Positions 1 through 8,465 of a DNA stretch of 45,437 nucleotides are shown here, piece after piece; the first letter of the stretch is position 1, and each line of letters begins with the position of its first letter. The notes below the pieces were generated by a model. The model was not told where the DNA came from and searched no databases. It saw only the letters and a list, made by a program, of their open reading frames with translations. The stretch comes from Cyclobacteriaceae bacterium. Lineage in GTDB: Bacteria > Bacteroidota > Bacteroidia > Cytophagales > Cyclobacteriaceae. The stretch covers positions 1 to 45,437 of the forward strand of contig JANXYC010000272.1 of the NCBI GenBank assembly GCA_025350305.1. Direction: 5' to 3'. The translations under genes were made by a program, and so were the position numbers.

Positions 1-1
1 A

Positions 2-1537
2 CCGATCCACCAACAGCATCCTGGCGACGCAGAAACGGCCGGCATCATGGGCGGCATCTACAAAGAAATTTTTCGCCAAACCCAGAGTCAGAAATACGCC
101 CTGCTCTCCCGCGATGCGTATCTCAACAATTTCGTCATCACCCACAGCCATTATACAGGCATTAACGCTGCTACCATGTCGGCCATTGCAGGCAAGTTTC
201 AGAGAGGAAGAGAGATCGCGCAAGAGGTATTGACGGTACTTCCGGAATCATCTTCTGATTTTTGGGAACTGGCGACAAAGGCCGAGGCTAAACTTCTTAA
301 CAAAGACCCAAGGGCCGCTGCGGATTTATATTTAAAAGCCCATAAACTGGCGGGCTCCGATTGGGGAAAAATTAACATCGTGTACAATCAACTGTGGATG
401 TTGAATCATTACATGCTGGTACCCGGCGAAATTCTCAAAGCTTTCAGTCCTCCTAACGTTGCGGTGCTCGTAGGTCATATGATTGATCATCCGGACCGGA
501 CTATCCCCAGGTTCCCGGTGCAATATGCTCAAACTGTAAAAGATACGCTGACGGGTATCGTTAAATCGCTAAACGTTCGAATTGGCTACACATCCCTGGC
601 ATGCGGCAGTGATATTCTTTTTGCCGAAGTCATACAAGAAAGTAGTGGTGAGCTCAATCTGTTTCTGCCTTTCAAAAAAGATGACTTCCTCAACACCAGT
701 GTCCGGTTTGCAGGTGAAGAATGGGTCCGGCGCTTTGAGAAAGTGACCGAGGGAAACATCATCCACGACCTTACGCACGAGTCCTATCTCGGTAACGATG
801 ATTTGTTTTCGTTTCATGGACGCGTGTTGTTCGGGCTCGCCATCTTACGCGGTAGAATGTTGCATGCCGAACCCTATTTGATCACAGTCTTGTCCGAATG
901 GGACCGCGCCTTGAAAGAGGGTGGCACCCGTGACTTGTTGAAACTTTGGCCTTTTCCGTCCCGTGTGCAAAATATTGATCCATCAAAATTTCTGAGCCCG
1001 TCCAGCACACAACCCGAAAAATCTTCTACCGATCATCCGACCGCACAGCCCGGCCGGCGTGTGGCGTACATGGCGGCAATTTCGTTTCAAGGCCCCATTC
1101 TCAATGAAGCGCACCGGCTGGCAAAAAAAATGGAAAGTGAGTTAGCACAGGAAATGATCGCGTTAGATGTTAAGGGGGAAACCGTGTATGCAGGTTTCAC
1201 TTCCTCCTATCGTGCAATTTCATTTTGCAAGAATCTCATAACGGACATAGAAAGAAAAAGTCCGCAAACAAAATACAAGGTAGGCCTGCATGCTGGGCCT
1301 GTGGTGGTCCGGCAGCTGGAAGACAAAAAAACAATGACCGGCACTCATACCGGAATTCTTAAAGGGATCTTTGCACTGGCTGCACCCGGGGGTATTTATG
1401 CCAGTGAACCCTTTGCCGCTTCTCTTGTGTTGGACTCAGGTTCCTACTCTTTTATTCATACCGGCACCGTTCAACTAAATGAACCTTTGGGTGCACAGAA
1501 TGTGTACCGGGTAGATTGGGCAGCAAGCAAATCCTAA
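2..1537 (+). CDS. TPR-S (DUF4071) / SLOG-like / class III cyclase-like protein, 5' truncated by window edge
   Basis: The frame is open from base 2, upstream of the first ATG at 47. The upstream codons read HPGDAETAGIMGGIYK, which resembles the conserved DUF4071 (TRAFs-binding, TPR-S) pattern DPET-GI-GG-YK, so the real start lies outside the window. Counting from the ATG at 47, residues 1-120 are helical TPR-like. Residues 130-285 (VAVLVGHMIDHP, YTSLACGSDILFAEV) look like a Rossmann/SLOG-type nucleotide-binding fold. Residues 336-493 resemble a class III nucleotidyl cyclase homology domain (YKVGLHAGPVVV, LAAPGGIYASEPFA). The metal-binding Asp expected near the start of the cyclase domain is not visible (VAYMAAISFQG), so this domain may be inactive or only ligand-sensing. 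TPR-S modules are known from predicted nucleotide-centred conflict and signalling systems. The function here is inferred; the domain resemblance is fairly clear. Confidence 0.72.
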   Translation, partial: PIHQQHPGDAETAGIMGGIYKEIFRQTQSQKYALLSRDAYLNNFVITHSHYTGINAATMSAIAGKFQRGREIAQEVLTVLPESSSDFWELATKAEAKLLNKDPRAAADLYLKAHKLAGSDWGKINIVYNQLWMLNHYMLVPGEILKAFSPPNVAVLVGHMIDHPDRTIPRFPVQYAQTVKDTLTGIVKSLNVRIGYTSLACGSDILFAEVIQESSGELNLFLPFKKDDFLNTSVRFAGEEWVRRFEKVTEGNIIHDLTHESYLGNDDLFSFHGRVLFGLAILRGRMLHAEPYLITVLSEWDRALKEGGTRDLLKLWPFPSRVQNIDPSKFLSPSSTQPEKSSTDHPTAQPGRRVAYMAAISFQGPILNEAHRLAKKMESELAQEMIALDVKGETVYAGFTSSYRAISFCKNLITDIERKSPQTKYKVGLHAGPVVVRQLEDKKTMTGTHTGILKGIFALAAPGGIYASEPFAASLVLDSGSYSFIHTGTVQLNEPLGAQNVYRVDWAASKS

Positions 1538-1732
1538 GGAGGAGAAATTTATTTCCCACTGATCCCGTCCAGATGATCGGAAATAGTGAACAAGAAAGCC
1601 TCTTTCATCTGTCCCTATCACTGTTCGTCGGACTGGTCGTAATGTCAACCTCCCCTAATTGCTTATTGCGGATTGCCTACTTCTCTGAAGGTGGATGATT
1701 TGCTATGGCTTGACTAGTTCTTGGATCACGGA

Positions 1733-4700
1733 CTACCTCACCACTACCAGTCTCCCACTACTTGTGGTTTGCTTTCCATTCATGGAAGTGGAGATACGAA
1801 ACAAATATATTCCGGTGGGAAGGATATCGCCCGTTGCATCCAACGTGCTCACTGTAATTTCATTTATGCCTATATGCAATACGTTCAGCACTTCGTTTCC
1901 AAAACTCCTGACCAAACTCCCGGTTGATGAATAGATTGTCAATTGAAAATCCTCCGGGATGGAAGAGCCTGTTAATAAAATTTTAAAATAGAATTTATCT
2001 GTGGAAGGATTCGGTGAAACGGATTGAAGCGTGAATCTATTTTTATCCGTCACCACAAACGAAACTTCATACGGCAGATCACCGCTGGTATTGCCGCTGG
2101 CGTCGACCGCCTCCGCTTTCAAGACATATGCGCCAGTCTCCAGACCTTGGGGATGAAACGTTAGCTCAAAATCGGTGACTGTGGTCGCGGGTTTCCATGT
2201 TACATCGGGGCGCGAAAAATTAATCCGCTTGTACGGACAATTCTCCAACGCGCACGGATAACGCAGGAAAAGATTTACGCCGGTAGTATCCACCTTTAGC
2301 AAAAAATGATTTTGATCAATGACTTTCGCCACGATCATCGGTGAAGACGATACCACATCACCATTGGTCACATGCCTTCCGTCCACGGTCACATCCAGCA
2401 CCGGACCACTGCGGTCGGCCTCCACCTGCAAATGGCCGTACAACGCCAGCACATTATTATCATAGTACATTTCAGGCAGCGCACGAGGATTAACAAAAAC
2501 AGTGACATCGTTGGAGCCGGCTTTGCCCCCGGTTTTGACGGTAACTGAAAATTTTGAAGTGTCCGAAGGACTTGGTGGCTTGATTTTAAAAGTCCGTCGC
2601 TCGGTAGATCGTTGCTCGCTGGAAAAAACATCCACTTTCACCAGGAGGGAGTCTGTAAAGTTACGGGAAGAAATATTGGTAAAGCCATACGTTGCCCTCC
2701 ACTCCTGCCCCTCTTGAAAGGATTCCGTTTGCTTCCTGCCAGAATATGTAAGTATTCCCTCCGCTAATGGCGTATACGTCACAAGCCACTTTCGCAGTTG
2801 CACCGGAGTAAGGTCGATGTCATCGTTCATTCGTAAAGTCAGTTTCAGGAATGGAAACATGGATGCATTAATATCAGAAAGTCCCGTGGTGTTTTTGAGT
2901 TGACTTTTCAGGAGTGTTTCATGTCCCGCAAGGTCAACTCCAGCAACCTCCACACCGTATTGATCATTGCCGGTTGCTTCAGTCACTTGCACAATGAGCT
3001 GTGACCACGCCTGAGCAGGACCAATCAAAACAGACCTTAACGACCCTTGTGAAAAGCGGCCGGTAATTGTTTTGCTCACGGATACTTGCTGCGCATCGGG
3101 AGATGACAAGGAGGGCCTGAAAACTTTTGCACTTCCCGATGGTGCACCTTTTCTTCCATAAATCACAAAAGGCTCACCGGCTTGCACGCCACTCAATTGA
3201 TTGGTGCCGATACCCAATTGAGCCAGTTGTTGCTTTACGCCGATCGACCAGGAAGCATACCCGGCATCACCAATGGAGAAAATAAGTACGGAGTCGCTGG
3301 GCTTTATATTCTGTACCCATTTTGCAAGATCATCGGTGTTACCGGTTTCCAATTCAGTAGGTTTAAAACTATTGATCAACTTTGGGGCCCGGCCGCATGA
3401 ACGAAGATCAGAAAAACTGAAGAGCAGTCCTGCGTACGGTGCGGTTGAATTTTTGTCAAACGCAATCAGGTTAAGCGTGTTGTTCCGGCAGGGCACCCCT
3501 TGCGTGGATACATTGTACTCTTCCTGATTGATTTTAAGCGACACCTTTGTAAAGGGAGTTGGATTTGCACTGCCAAACGTTATCAGGTCTATCGTGGATA
3601 CCGTTTCTATAAATTTTAGCCGATTGAGCTCCGCGTCTTTTACGAGGCCTGCCGTTTCATCTTCCGATAATTGTGGAAACTTTGTTTGCGCCCAGCCCTC
3701 CGGACTATTTTTTATATGAACAAAAGAAGATGTCGACCATTCGGGACTCTCGCCTGGCAATGGCTTCTCTAGTTTTGTTCGCCAAAAGTAAACAAGCGAA
3801 TCAGCAGGCAGCAGGGCAAGGGGCGCTTTGGCCACAACCTTTGCCGACACAAGTAGTCTTTTCAAAAAAGGACTATCAAAGGTTGCCGCGGTGTCAATTT
3901 CTATTTTGAATGAACGGGTGTCTGACAGCAGGTCTGTATTTTGAAACAGAAGATCGGTCGAATTTGTATTTATAATTGAGTAGGGTGACGGAAAAAGATT
4001 TTTCGTGCCATTGAGAGGAATTAAAAAGTTAATCGAGGCCGTGTTGTTGGTTTTAACCAATTCATCGATCGTCTTATCAGGATCGAGTGTTATCGCAAAA
4101 TTGACATTGCCAAATTCATTGTTGTTTCTCCCTTTTTTAATTACGAATAGCAGCACATCGCTGTACAACACGGGGCTAAAAAGTGAATTGTATTCGATTG
4201 TAGAATTGTCGCTCAGCGTACGAACTACATTTATTTTCAATGGTCCATGCCGGGCCCTTCCAAAATTCCGCACCCGAATGCTGATCGCAAAGGAATCAGA
4301 TTGTGCGGTTACCGATTTTCCATCCAGGGATACGATCGATACGGATCCATTGTTAATTTCATAATCCGGCTTGCTGGCACCAAAAAGCGGCATAGCCGGA
4401 TCGCCCAGCAGCAGCATCTGCTGCACTTGTGTAATCGAAATCAGATTATTACCCGAAATGGCAAGGTACCTCCGGCCTACTTCCTTCTGCACTTCCCCAA
4501 TTCCTTTCCTAATAAATGTCGAGTCACCAAATGCCACTGAATAAAAAATGTCGGAATACTGCCTTAATGTATTGCTGAATCCAAAATAACTATGCGCGAT
4601 GAATGCTTTCGCTCCCTTATTGGGTGTCAGAATCCAATCTTCTCCAAAAGTAACGCGGTTGTCAAAAAAACGCCCCGCGTTGCAGCCGTTGATAAGAAAG

Positions 4701-6697
4701 CCTGGATATTTTCCGGCATTATTATAGCCTAACGTTGGATCACTAACGTAACCAATATCAATGTCAATAGTGCCGGGACCAGAATGGCCGAAGAAGGTGA
4801 TCAAATCAAGTCCTTTGTTTACCTGGTCCTTGACGTTGATTAATTCAACATTCAACGTCTGCTTGGAAATGGTTTCTGCTTTACCACCGAGATAAAAGCT
4901 TTCGGCGGTTGCTTTAAAATCATCAACATATTGGCGAAAAATTACCGGCTCCCCTGCTTTGATACCCCCGCTCAGGTGGAGCAGGTCTTTTCTCCACAGA
5001 TCGTTGAAGGGAAGCGCCTCGGTCTCTTTCACTTTGTTGAGATAGGCGGCAACTTGCAGGGCCGTACTGGCTGTGACCCGTCCCGTTGGCACGGCCGGTT
5101 CGTAGGAAGTTCCATTTAACCCGGCAGTGAAGGCCATGTCAGCGCCTGGCATTCCCGCAGAAGGCACGAGGTCGCGAAAGTCAGTGGGTGCCAGCAAAGT
5201 TTTGCGATAAAATCCCTGTGATACTTCAATCCCTTTGCCGATGAGGAACAGAAATTTCGGATGTCCACCATTAACGAGATATTTCATGAATTGATAGATG
5301 GCCCGCGGAGATGTCTCGCCATAATTGAATTGATTGTAGAGCTGGTCGATCGGTACCGTCAACGTATCATAACTTCCTCCAGCCGACGAGGCACGGTAAG
5401 CTGCATAGCTTTGCACAGCATCGCCGTACCCCAGCGCGGGTTTCATCAGTGATCGATGTGATATAATTATGAAGTTATGCAGCGATGGTGTGATGGAACG
5501 GAAGCTTACCTTTTGTAGGGTCGTGACGAGCGTGATGTTGGAAACATACAGTTTTCTTCCTGTGGATGTACCTGGAACAATGGTTCCGATACCGCCGGTG
5601 ACCGGTGTAGAACCAATCAAGCCGATCGAATTTATATCCGTGATATTCCAGATTCTTGTTCCTGCCGGAGGGTTCAAAAATTCAACATACGATTTATTAA
5701 ACGCGTTAGGAGGAAGGGTGAAGATTTTCTCCGGCAAGGAATTGATGTTGTAGTCTTGTGGAAAATTGATTTTTATGTACGAAACACTTAATTGGTTGCG
5801 AGTGCCCGTGGCAGAGAGTCGTACACGCACGGTCATTTTTCCATCCGCACCAATGTCGCTCCAGTTGAGGGGAGCATTAATCGTTAACGTTTCAAAACCG
5901 GTGAAAGAATAAATAGAAAGCAAACGCACGGCGCCACTATTTGCGCCCGCGTAAATTTCTACCTGGTGACTTCCCTCATCACGACCCACGAGCATGATTT
6001 CAAGTGGTGGCGAGCCGGCAGACGGCACGCCTCGCAGTAAATTATCCACAACAAAATCTTGCAGGCCCGTGCAGCCAGAAGGGCCTGTGCAAATAAGGGT
6101 TCCCGTCCAGCCTTCGCCTTTATCAAACGCTGTGTTTTGGATCTCGCCTCCCAGGGTAAGTCCGCCGGAATACTCATTCGAATAAACCAGGAGTCGCTCT
6201 TCCGTATGAAACGTCTCCTTTGGAAGTGACGAACTGTTGGTCTCAAAAAATGAACTCATCCGTTTGCCTTGTACGGGCAGCGGATTCCAAGTCAGGAAGT
6301 AAGCAGTGGTATCATTGTAGAGATTATAATAAGGATGCGGTTGCAAACCTGGCAGATACAGATCAGCATCAAGGGTACCATCATTCCGTTGGCCATAGAA
6401 TTCAATGTAATCGGCCGGATCAAAGGTTGCATCTGCCTGGCCCTGAACGAAAATAGCTTGCTCGGTACCCCGGTGAAATAAATTTATTCTGCGGGGGTCA
6501 ATTCCACCGATTGGCACACCCGCCGACTGCAGATCCGAATAGGATATTTTATAAATGCCGGTTTTGGCTACCGGTATTTTGTAATACGACTGGGTGAAGT
6601 TGATCCACTGATTAGAAAATTGGGCAAAAGTCGAATCCGGCCAAAATAGAGCTACACATAAACACACACCCACCAAAACCTGTCCCCTCAAAGCCAT
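1733..6697 (-). CDS. PorU-like (PorU2-type) type IX secretion system C25-fold protein with T9SS sorting domain
   Basis: This is a very large secreted protein of about 1654 aa. The ATG at 6697 gives a good signal peptide (MALRGQVLVGVCLCVALF ending in FAQ); the in-frame TTG at 6721 is less likely. Residues around 420-770 form a gingipain-type C25 peptidase domain: the catalytic His is in FFGHSGPG (about residue 638) and the catalytic Cys in LINGCNAG (about residue 672). After a long middle section of beta-rich domains, residues from about 1560 form a T9SS type A sorting domain (SVSPNPSTDKFYF, LPTGIYLFRIS). PorU is the sortase that removes such domains and attaches cargo to the cell surface, and it carries one itself. 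This protein is longer than P. gingivalis PorU, in line with the PorU2-type annotation used in Bacteroidota. It stands alone, without porV or other T9SS genes beside it. Confidence 0.8.
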   Translation of the reverse strand: MALRGQVLVGVCLCVALFWPDSTFAQFSNQWINFTQSYYKIPVAKTGIYKISYSDLQSAGVPIGGIDPRRINLFHRGTEQAIFVQGQADATFDPADYIEFYGQRNDGTLDADLYLPGLQPHPYYNLYNDTTAYFLTWNPLPVQGKRMSSFFETNSSSLPKETFHTEERLLVYSNEYSGGLTLGGEIQNTAFDKGEGWTGTLICTGPSGCTGLQDFVVDNLLRGVPSAGSPPLEIMLVGRDEGSHQVEIYAGANSGAVRLLSIYSFTGFETLTINAPLNWSDIGADGKMTVRVRLSATGTRNQLSVSYIKINFPQDYNINSLPEKIFTLPPNAFNKSYVEFLNPPAGTRIWNITDINSIGLIGSTPVTGGIGTIVPGTSTGRKLYVSNITLVTTLQKVSFRSITPSLHNFIIISHRSLMKPALGYGDAVQSYAAYRASSAGGSYDTLTVPIDQLYNQFNYGETSPRAIYQFMKYLVNGGHPKFLFLIGKGIEVSQGFYRKTLLAPTDFRDLVPSAGMPGADMAFTAGLNGTSYEPAVPTGRVTASTALQVAAYLNKVKETEALPFNDLWRKDLLHLSGGIKAGEPVIFRQYVDDFKATAESFYLGGKAETISKQTLNVELINVKDQVNKGLDLITFFGHSGPGTIDIDIGYVSDPTLGYNNAGKYPGFLINGCNAGRFFDNRVTFGEDWILTPNKGAKAFIAHSYFGFSNTLRQYSDIFYSVAFGDSTFIRKGIGEVQKEVGRRYLAISGNNLISITQVQQMLLLGDPAMPLFGASKPDYEINNGSVSIVSLDGKSVTAQSDSFAISIRVRNFGRARHGPLKINVVRTLSDNSTIEYNSLFSPVLYSDVLLFVIKKGRNNNEFGNVNFAITLDPDKTIDELVKTNNTASINFLIPLNGTKNLFPSPYSIINTNSTDLLFQNTDLLSDTRSFKIEIDTAATFDSPFLKRLLVSAKVVAKAPLALLPADSLVYFWRTKLEKPLPGESPEWSTSSFVHIKNSPEGWAQTKFPQLSEDETAGLVKDAELNRLKFIETVSTIDLITFGSANPTPFTKVSLKINQEEYNVSTQGVPCRNNTLNLIAFDKNSTAPYAGLLFSFSDLRSCGRAPKLINSFKPTELETGNTDDLAKWVQNIKPSDSVLIFSIGDAGYASWSIGVKQQLAQLGIGTNQLSGVQAGEPFVIYGRKGAPSGSAKVFRPSLSSPDAQQVSVSKTITGRFSQGSLRSVLIGPAQAWSQLIVQVTEATGNDQYGVEVAGVDLAGHETLLKSQLKNTTGLSDINASMFPFLKLTLRMNDDIDLTPVQLRKWLVTYTPLAEGILTYSGRKQTESFQEGQEWRATYGFTNISSRNFTDSLLVKVDVFSSEQRSTERRTFKIKPPSPSDTSKFSVTVKTGGKAGSNDVTVFVNPRALPEMYYDNNVLALYGHLQVEADRSGPVLDVTVDGRHVTNGDVVSSSPMIVAKVIDQNHFLLKVDTTGVNLFLRYPCALENCPYKRINFSRPDVTWKPATTVTDFELTFHPQGLETGAYVLKAEAVDASGNTSGDLPYEVSFVVTDKNRFTLQSVSPNPSTDKFYFKILLTGSSIPEDFQLTIYSSTGSLVRSFGNEVLNVLHIGINEITVSTLDATGDILPTGIYLFRISTSMNGKQTTSSGRLVVVR

Positions 6698-6833
6698 TTT
6701 GATTGAAATAATCCTTGTCAACAGAGTAAATACGACATTTAGGAATGATGTAAATGTGCGATTTCACCTGAATTTCCACTTTCTCAAAAATAAGGTAATG
6801 ATATACAAATTCTCGGAGCCTTAATGAAGGTAC

Positions 6834-7313
6834 CTAAGCCAAATTAGGCTTGGCTTCTTCTTTGGACTCTTCATCATTTTTTAAGCCAACGGATTTAAGA
6901 TACTTTTTGAATTTTCCCAGATTCTGTACCGCAAATTTGTAATCTGTCTCCTTCAGTTTTTCAAAAGTATCAAAATCTGTAATTCCATTATATCGTGCGG
7001 TCTGTGAGTACTGATATAGTGCGTTGTATTCTCTCCAAGCGCCTTTTGTAATGGCCATTTTGGGGGATTGTCTATCAGGATTGATATTCCTCTCTATCTC
7101 ATAATGGGTATCTCCAATGTCTATTCCTTTTTGGGCCGCCAAAGTCTTTAGATAATGAATGGCCTGATAAAATAGAACAGTTATTTTCCAGTCAAAAAAT
7201 CGATCTGGAAATTCCGTGCAGATGCAGTCGTGGAATTTTTCATTGTGCTTCGCCTGCAGGATGTGATTTTGCACTCGGTTGGATGTTAATTTCGGAAGCA
7301 CTACTGATTTCAC
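6834..7313 (-). CDS. HEPN-like domain protein
   Basis: The product is 159 aa from a GTG start and overlaps the upstream gene by 74 nt in another frame. The conserved part begins at QAKHNEKFHD, followed by FFDWKITVLFYQAIHYLKTL, HYEIERNI and EYNALYQYSQTARYNG. This helical pattern (HNEKF, then W-VTA-FYAALH, then Y-L---S--ARY) is typical of a HEPN family common in bacteria. The RNase-type R-x4-6-H motif is not evident, so ribonuclease activity is doubtful. Because the conserved region starts only near residue 20, a second GTG at residue 14 is an alternative start that shortens the overlap. HEPN proteins often pair with nucleotidyltransferases in toxin-antitoxin or defence systems, but the partner here shows no nucleotidyltransferase motif. 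Confidence 0.55.
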   Translation of the reverse strand: MKSVVLPKLTSNRVQNHILQAKHNEKFHDCICTEFPDRFFDWKITVLFYQAIHYLKTLAAQKGIDIGDTHYEIERNINPDRQSPKMAITKGAWREYNALYQYSQTARYNGITDFDTFEKLKETDYKFAVQNLGKFKKYLKSVGLKNDEESKEEAKPNLA

Positions 7314-7788
7314 CCATTAATTCAATGGGGACAAATTGAAAAAAAACTGGATACCTGGAATAGATGTCCAATTTGTTGTAAAGTTCAAAAAATTCAAAAA
7401 TAGAGGCCCGATTTTCAATAGTGTCACTTTTTAACACTATCGAATAGTGTAAATCATTATTTGCGTTTTTCGTCAAACAGACATTGCGAATCAGTTCGTT
7501 CTTTCCAACGAAGAATTGTTCAACAATTCTGGAAATAAGTCCCCTCACTTGTTTGTCTATAGTTGACGAACTTTGGATAACACCCCGAAGCGGATCATTT
7601 AAGAACCGCTCAATATGTTCAGTAAGCGGTGTTTTTTCACCCACCTTGAAAAGCTCATAGCTTCGATCAGCCTCATCCTTCAGTCTTTCAAGGGATTCCT
7701 GCAAAAGATAAAGGATAGACTGAATTTCCTTCACTTTAGAATCGCTTTGAACTGTGGGTTCGCTCGATATGGTGCTTTGTTGAGGCAT
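7240..7788 (-). CDS. Hypothetical protein, first gene of a two-gene unit with the HEPN-like protein
   Basis: The product is 182 aa. ATG 7788 is chosen because the longer in-frame TTG at 7833 lies inside a -7 promoter element. The N-terminal third is helical and charged (KVKEIQSILYLLQESLERLKDEADRSYELF). The C-terminal half has an alternating pattern, DLHYSIVLKSDTIENRASIF followed by YPVFFQFVPIELM. No signal peptide, membrane segment or recognised catalytic motif is seen. The stop lies inside the downstream HEPN-like gene, so the two are probably translationally coupled and act together. The family is not recognised with certainty. Confidence 0.6.
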   Translation of the reverse strand: MPQQSTISSEPTVQSDSKVKEIQSILYLLQESLERLKDEADRSYELFKVGEKTPLTEHIERFLNDPLRGVIQSSSTIDKQVRGLISRIVEQFFVGKNELIRNVCLTKNANNDLHYSIVLKSDTIENRASIFEFFELYNKLDIYSRYPVFFQFVPIELMGEISSASEINIQPSAKSHPAGEAQ

Positions 7789-7830
7789 CAAAATTTGGCT
7801 ATTTCGGTACTTTAGACCTGTTAAATTTAG

Positions 7831-7838
7831 CAAAGTTA
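7831..7838 (-). promoter_or_regulatory. Candidate Bacteroidota -7 element for the hypothetical/HEPN pair
   Basis: Read on the minus strand the bases are TAACTTTG, an exact match to TAnnTTTG. They lie about 43 nt upstream of the ATG at 7788 and overlap the alternative TTG start, which supports the ATG. A -33 element was not identified. Confidence 0.4.
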
Positions 7839-8089
7839 CAATACAGTAGGGAAATTCTTTCCGAAATTTCTATAAAGTCTTCGTGCTTTATGCGAAAAAT
7901 CCCCCAAGGATAACCTGATTAGTTACAAACTTTGTGCCGTCCTAACAGTCGTTAGGTAAAATCGTTTAATTTCGAAGCTTTGGTGTAGATTGATATATCA
8001 TTACCAATAAATTTCTCAACAGTACTTGGCCATACATAGTACTTTACCGTATAACTGCTGGAGCTCCTAATATAATAATAAGTGGATGT

Positions 8090-8431
8090 ATGAATCTTGA
8101 AAACACACAAGTACAGATGAGGAAGGGGATATTGGAATATTGCATCCTTCACATCATTTCCAGGGGCGAAGTATATGCCTCCGACATGCTGGATGAATTA
8201 ACAGCCGCCCGCATGATTGTTGTGGAAGGAACCCTTTATCCCCTCCTTACCCGGATAAAAAATGCAGGGCTGGTAGAATACAAATGGGTCGAGTCCAAAT
8301 CAGGACCACCACGCAAATATTATAAGCTCACCGGGATTGGCTCACAATTCCTGAAAGGATTGAGCGACACCTGGGAGGAACTTGTACAATCAACCGAACA
8401 GATCACACAAAAATCAAAGACAATCGTATAA
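8090..8431 (+). CDS. PadR family transcriptional regulator
   Basis: This 113-aa protein is a PadR-type winged helix. It has the N-terminal MRKGILEYCILHIISRGEVY helix, then SDMLDELTAARMIVVEGTLY (recognition region), PLLTRIKNAGLVEYKW, and the wing SGPPRKYYKLTGIG. The final section (LSDTWEELVQSTEQI) is a short dimerisation helix. The length is normal for the short PadR-s2 class. It is followed after 34 bp by the PspC-domain gene; PadR plus PspC/GIN proteins is a common pairing in Bacteroidota and suggests that PadR represses its own operon in response to envelope stress or an unknown ligand. Confidence 0.9.
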   Translation: MNLENTQVQMRKGILEYCILHIISRGEVYASDMLDELTAARMIVVEGTLYPLLTRIKNAGLVEYKWVESKSGPPRKYYKLTGIGSQFLKGLSDTWEELVQSTEQITQKSKTIV

Positions 8432-8465
8432 TTTTTAAACCACACTCCTATCTTTTAGTTGAGAT

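Noticed and set aside
1516..1934. Small plus-strand ORFs between the TPR-S gene and the PorU-like gene.
   Set aside because: They overlap the ends of two convergent genes and show no conserved pattern or signal; nothing else is seen in this 195-bp gap.
7941..7956. Hairpin CCTAAC-AGTC-GTTAGG in the gap before padR.
   Set aside because: There is no T-tract and it lies between divergent promoters; it may be a weak operator but has no supporting context.
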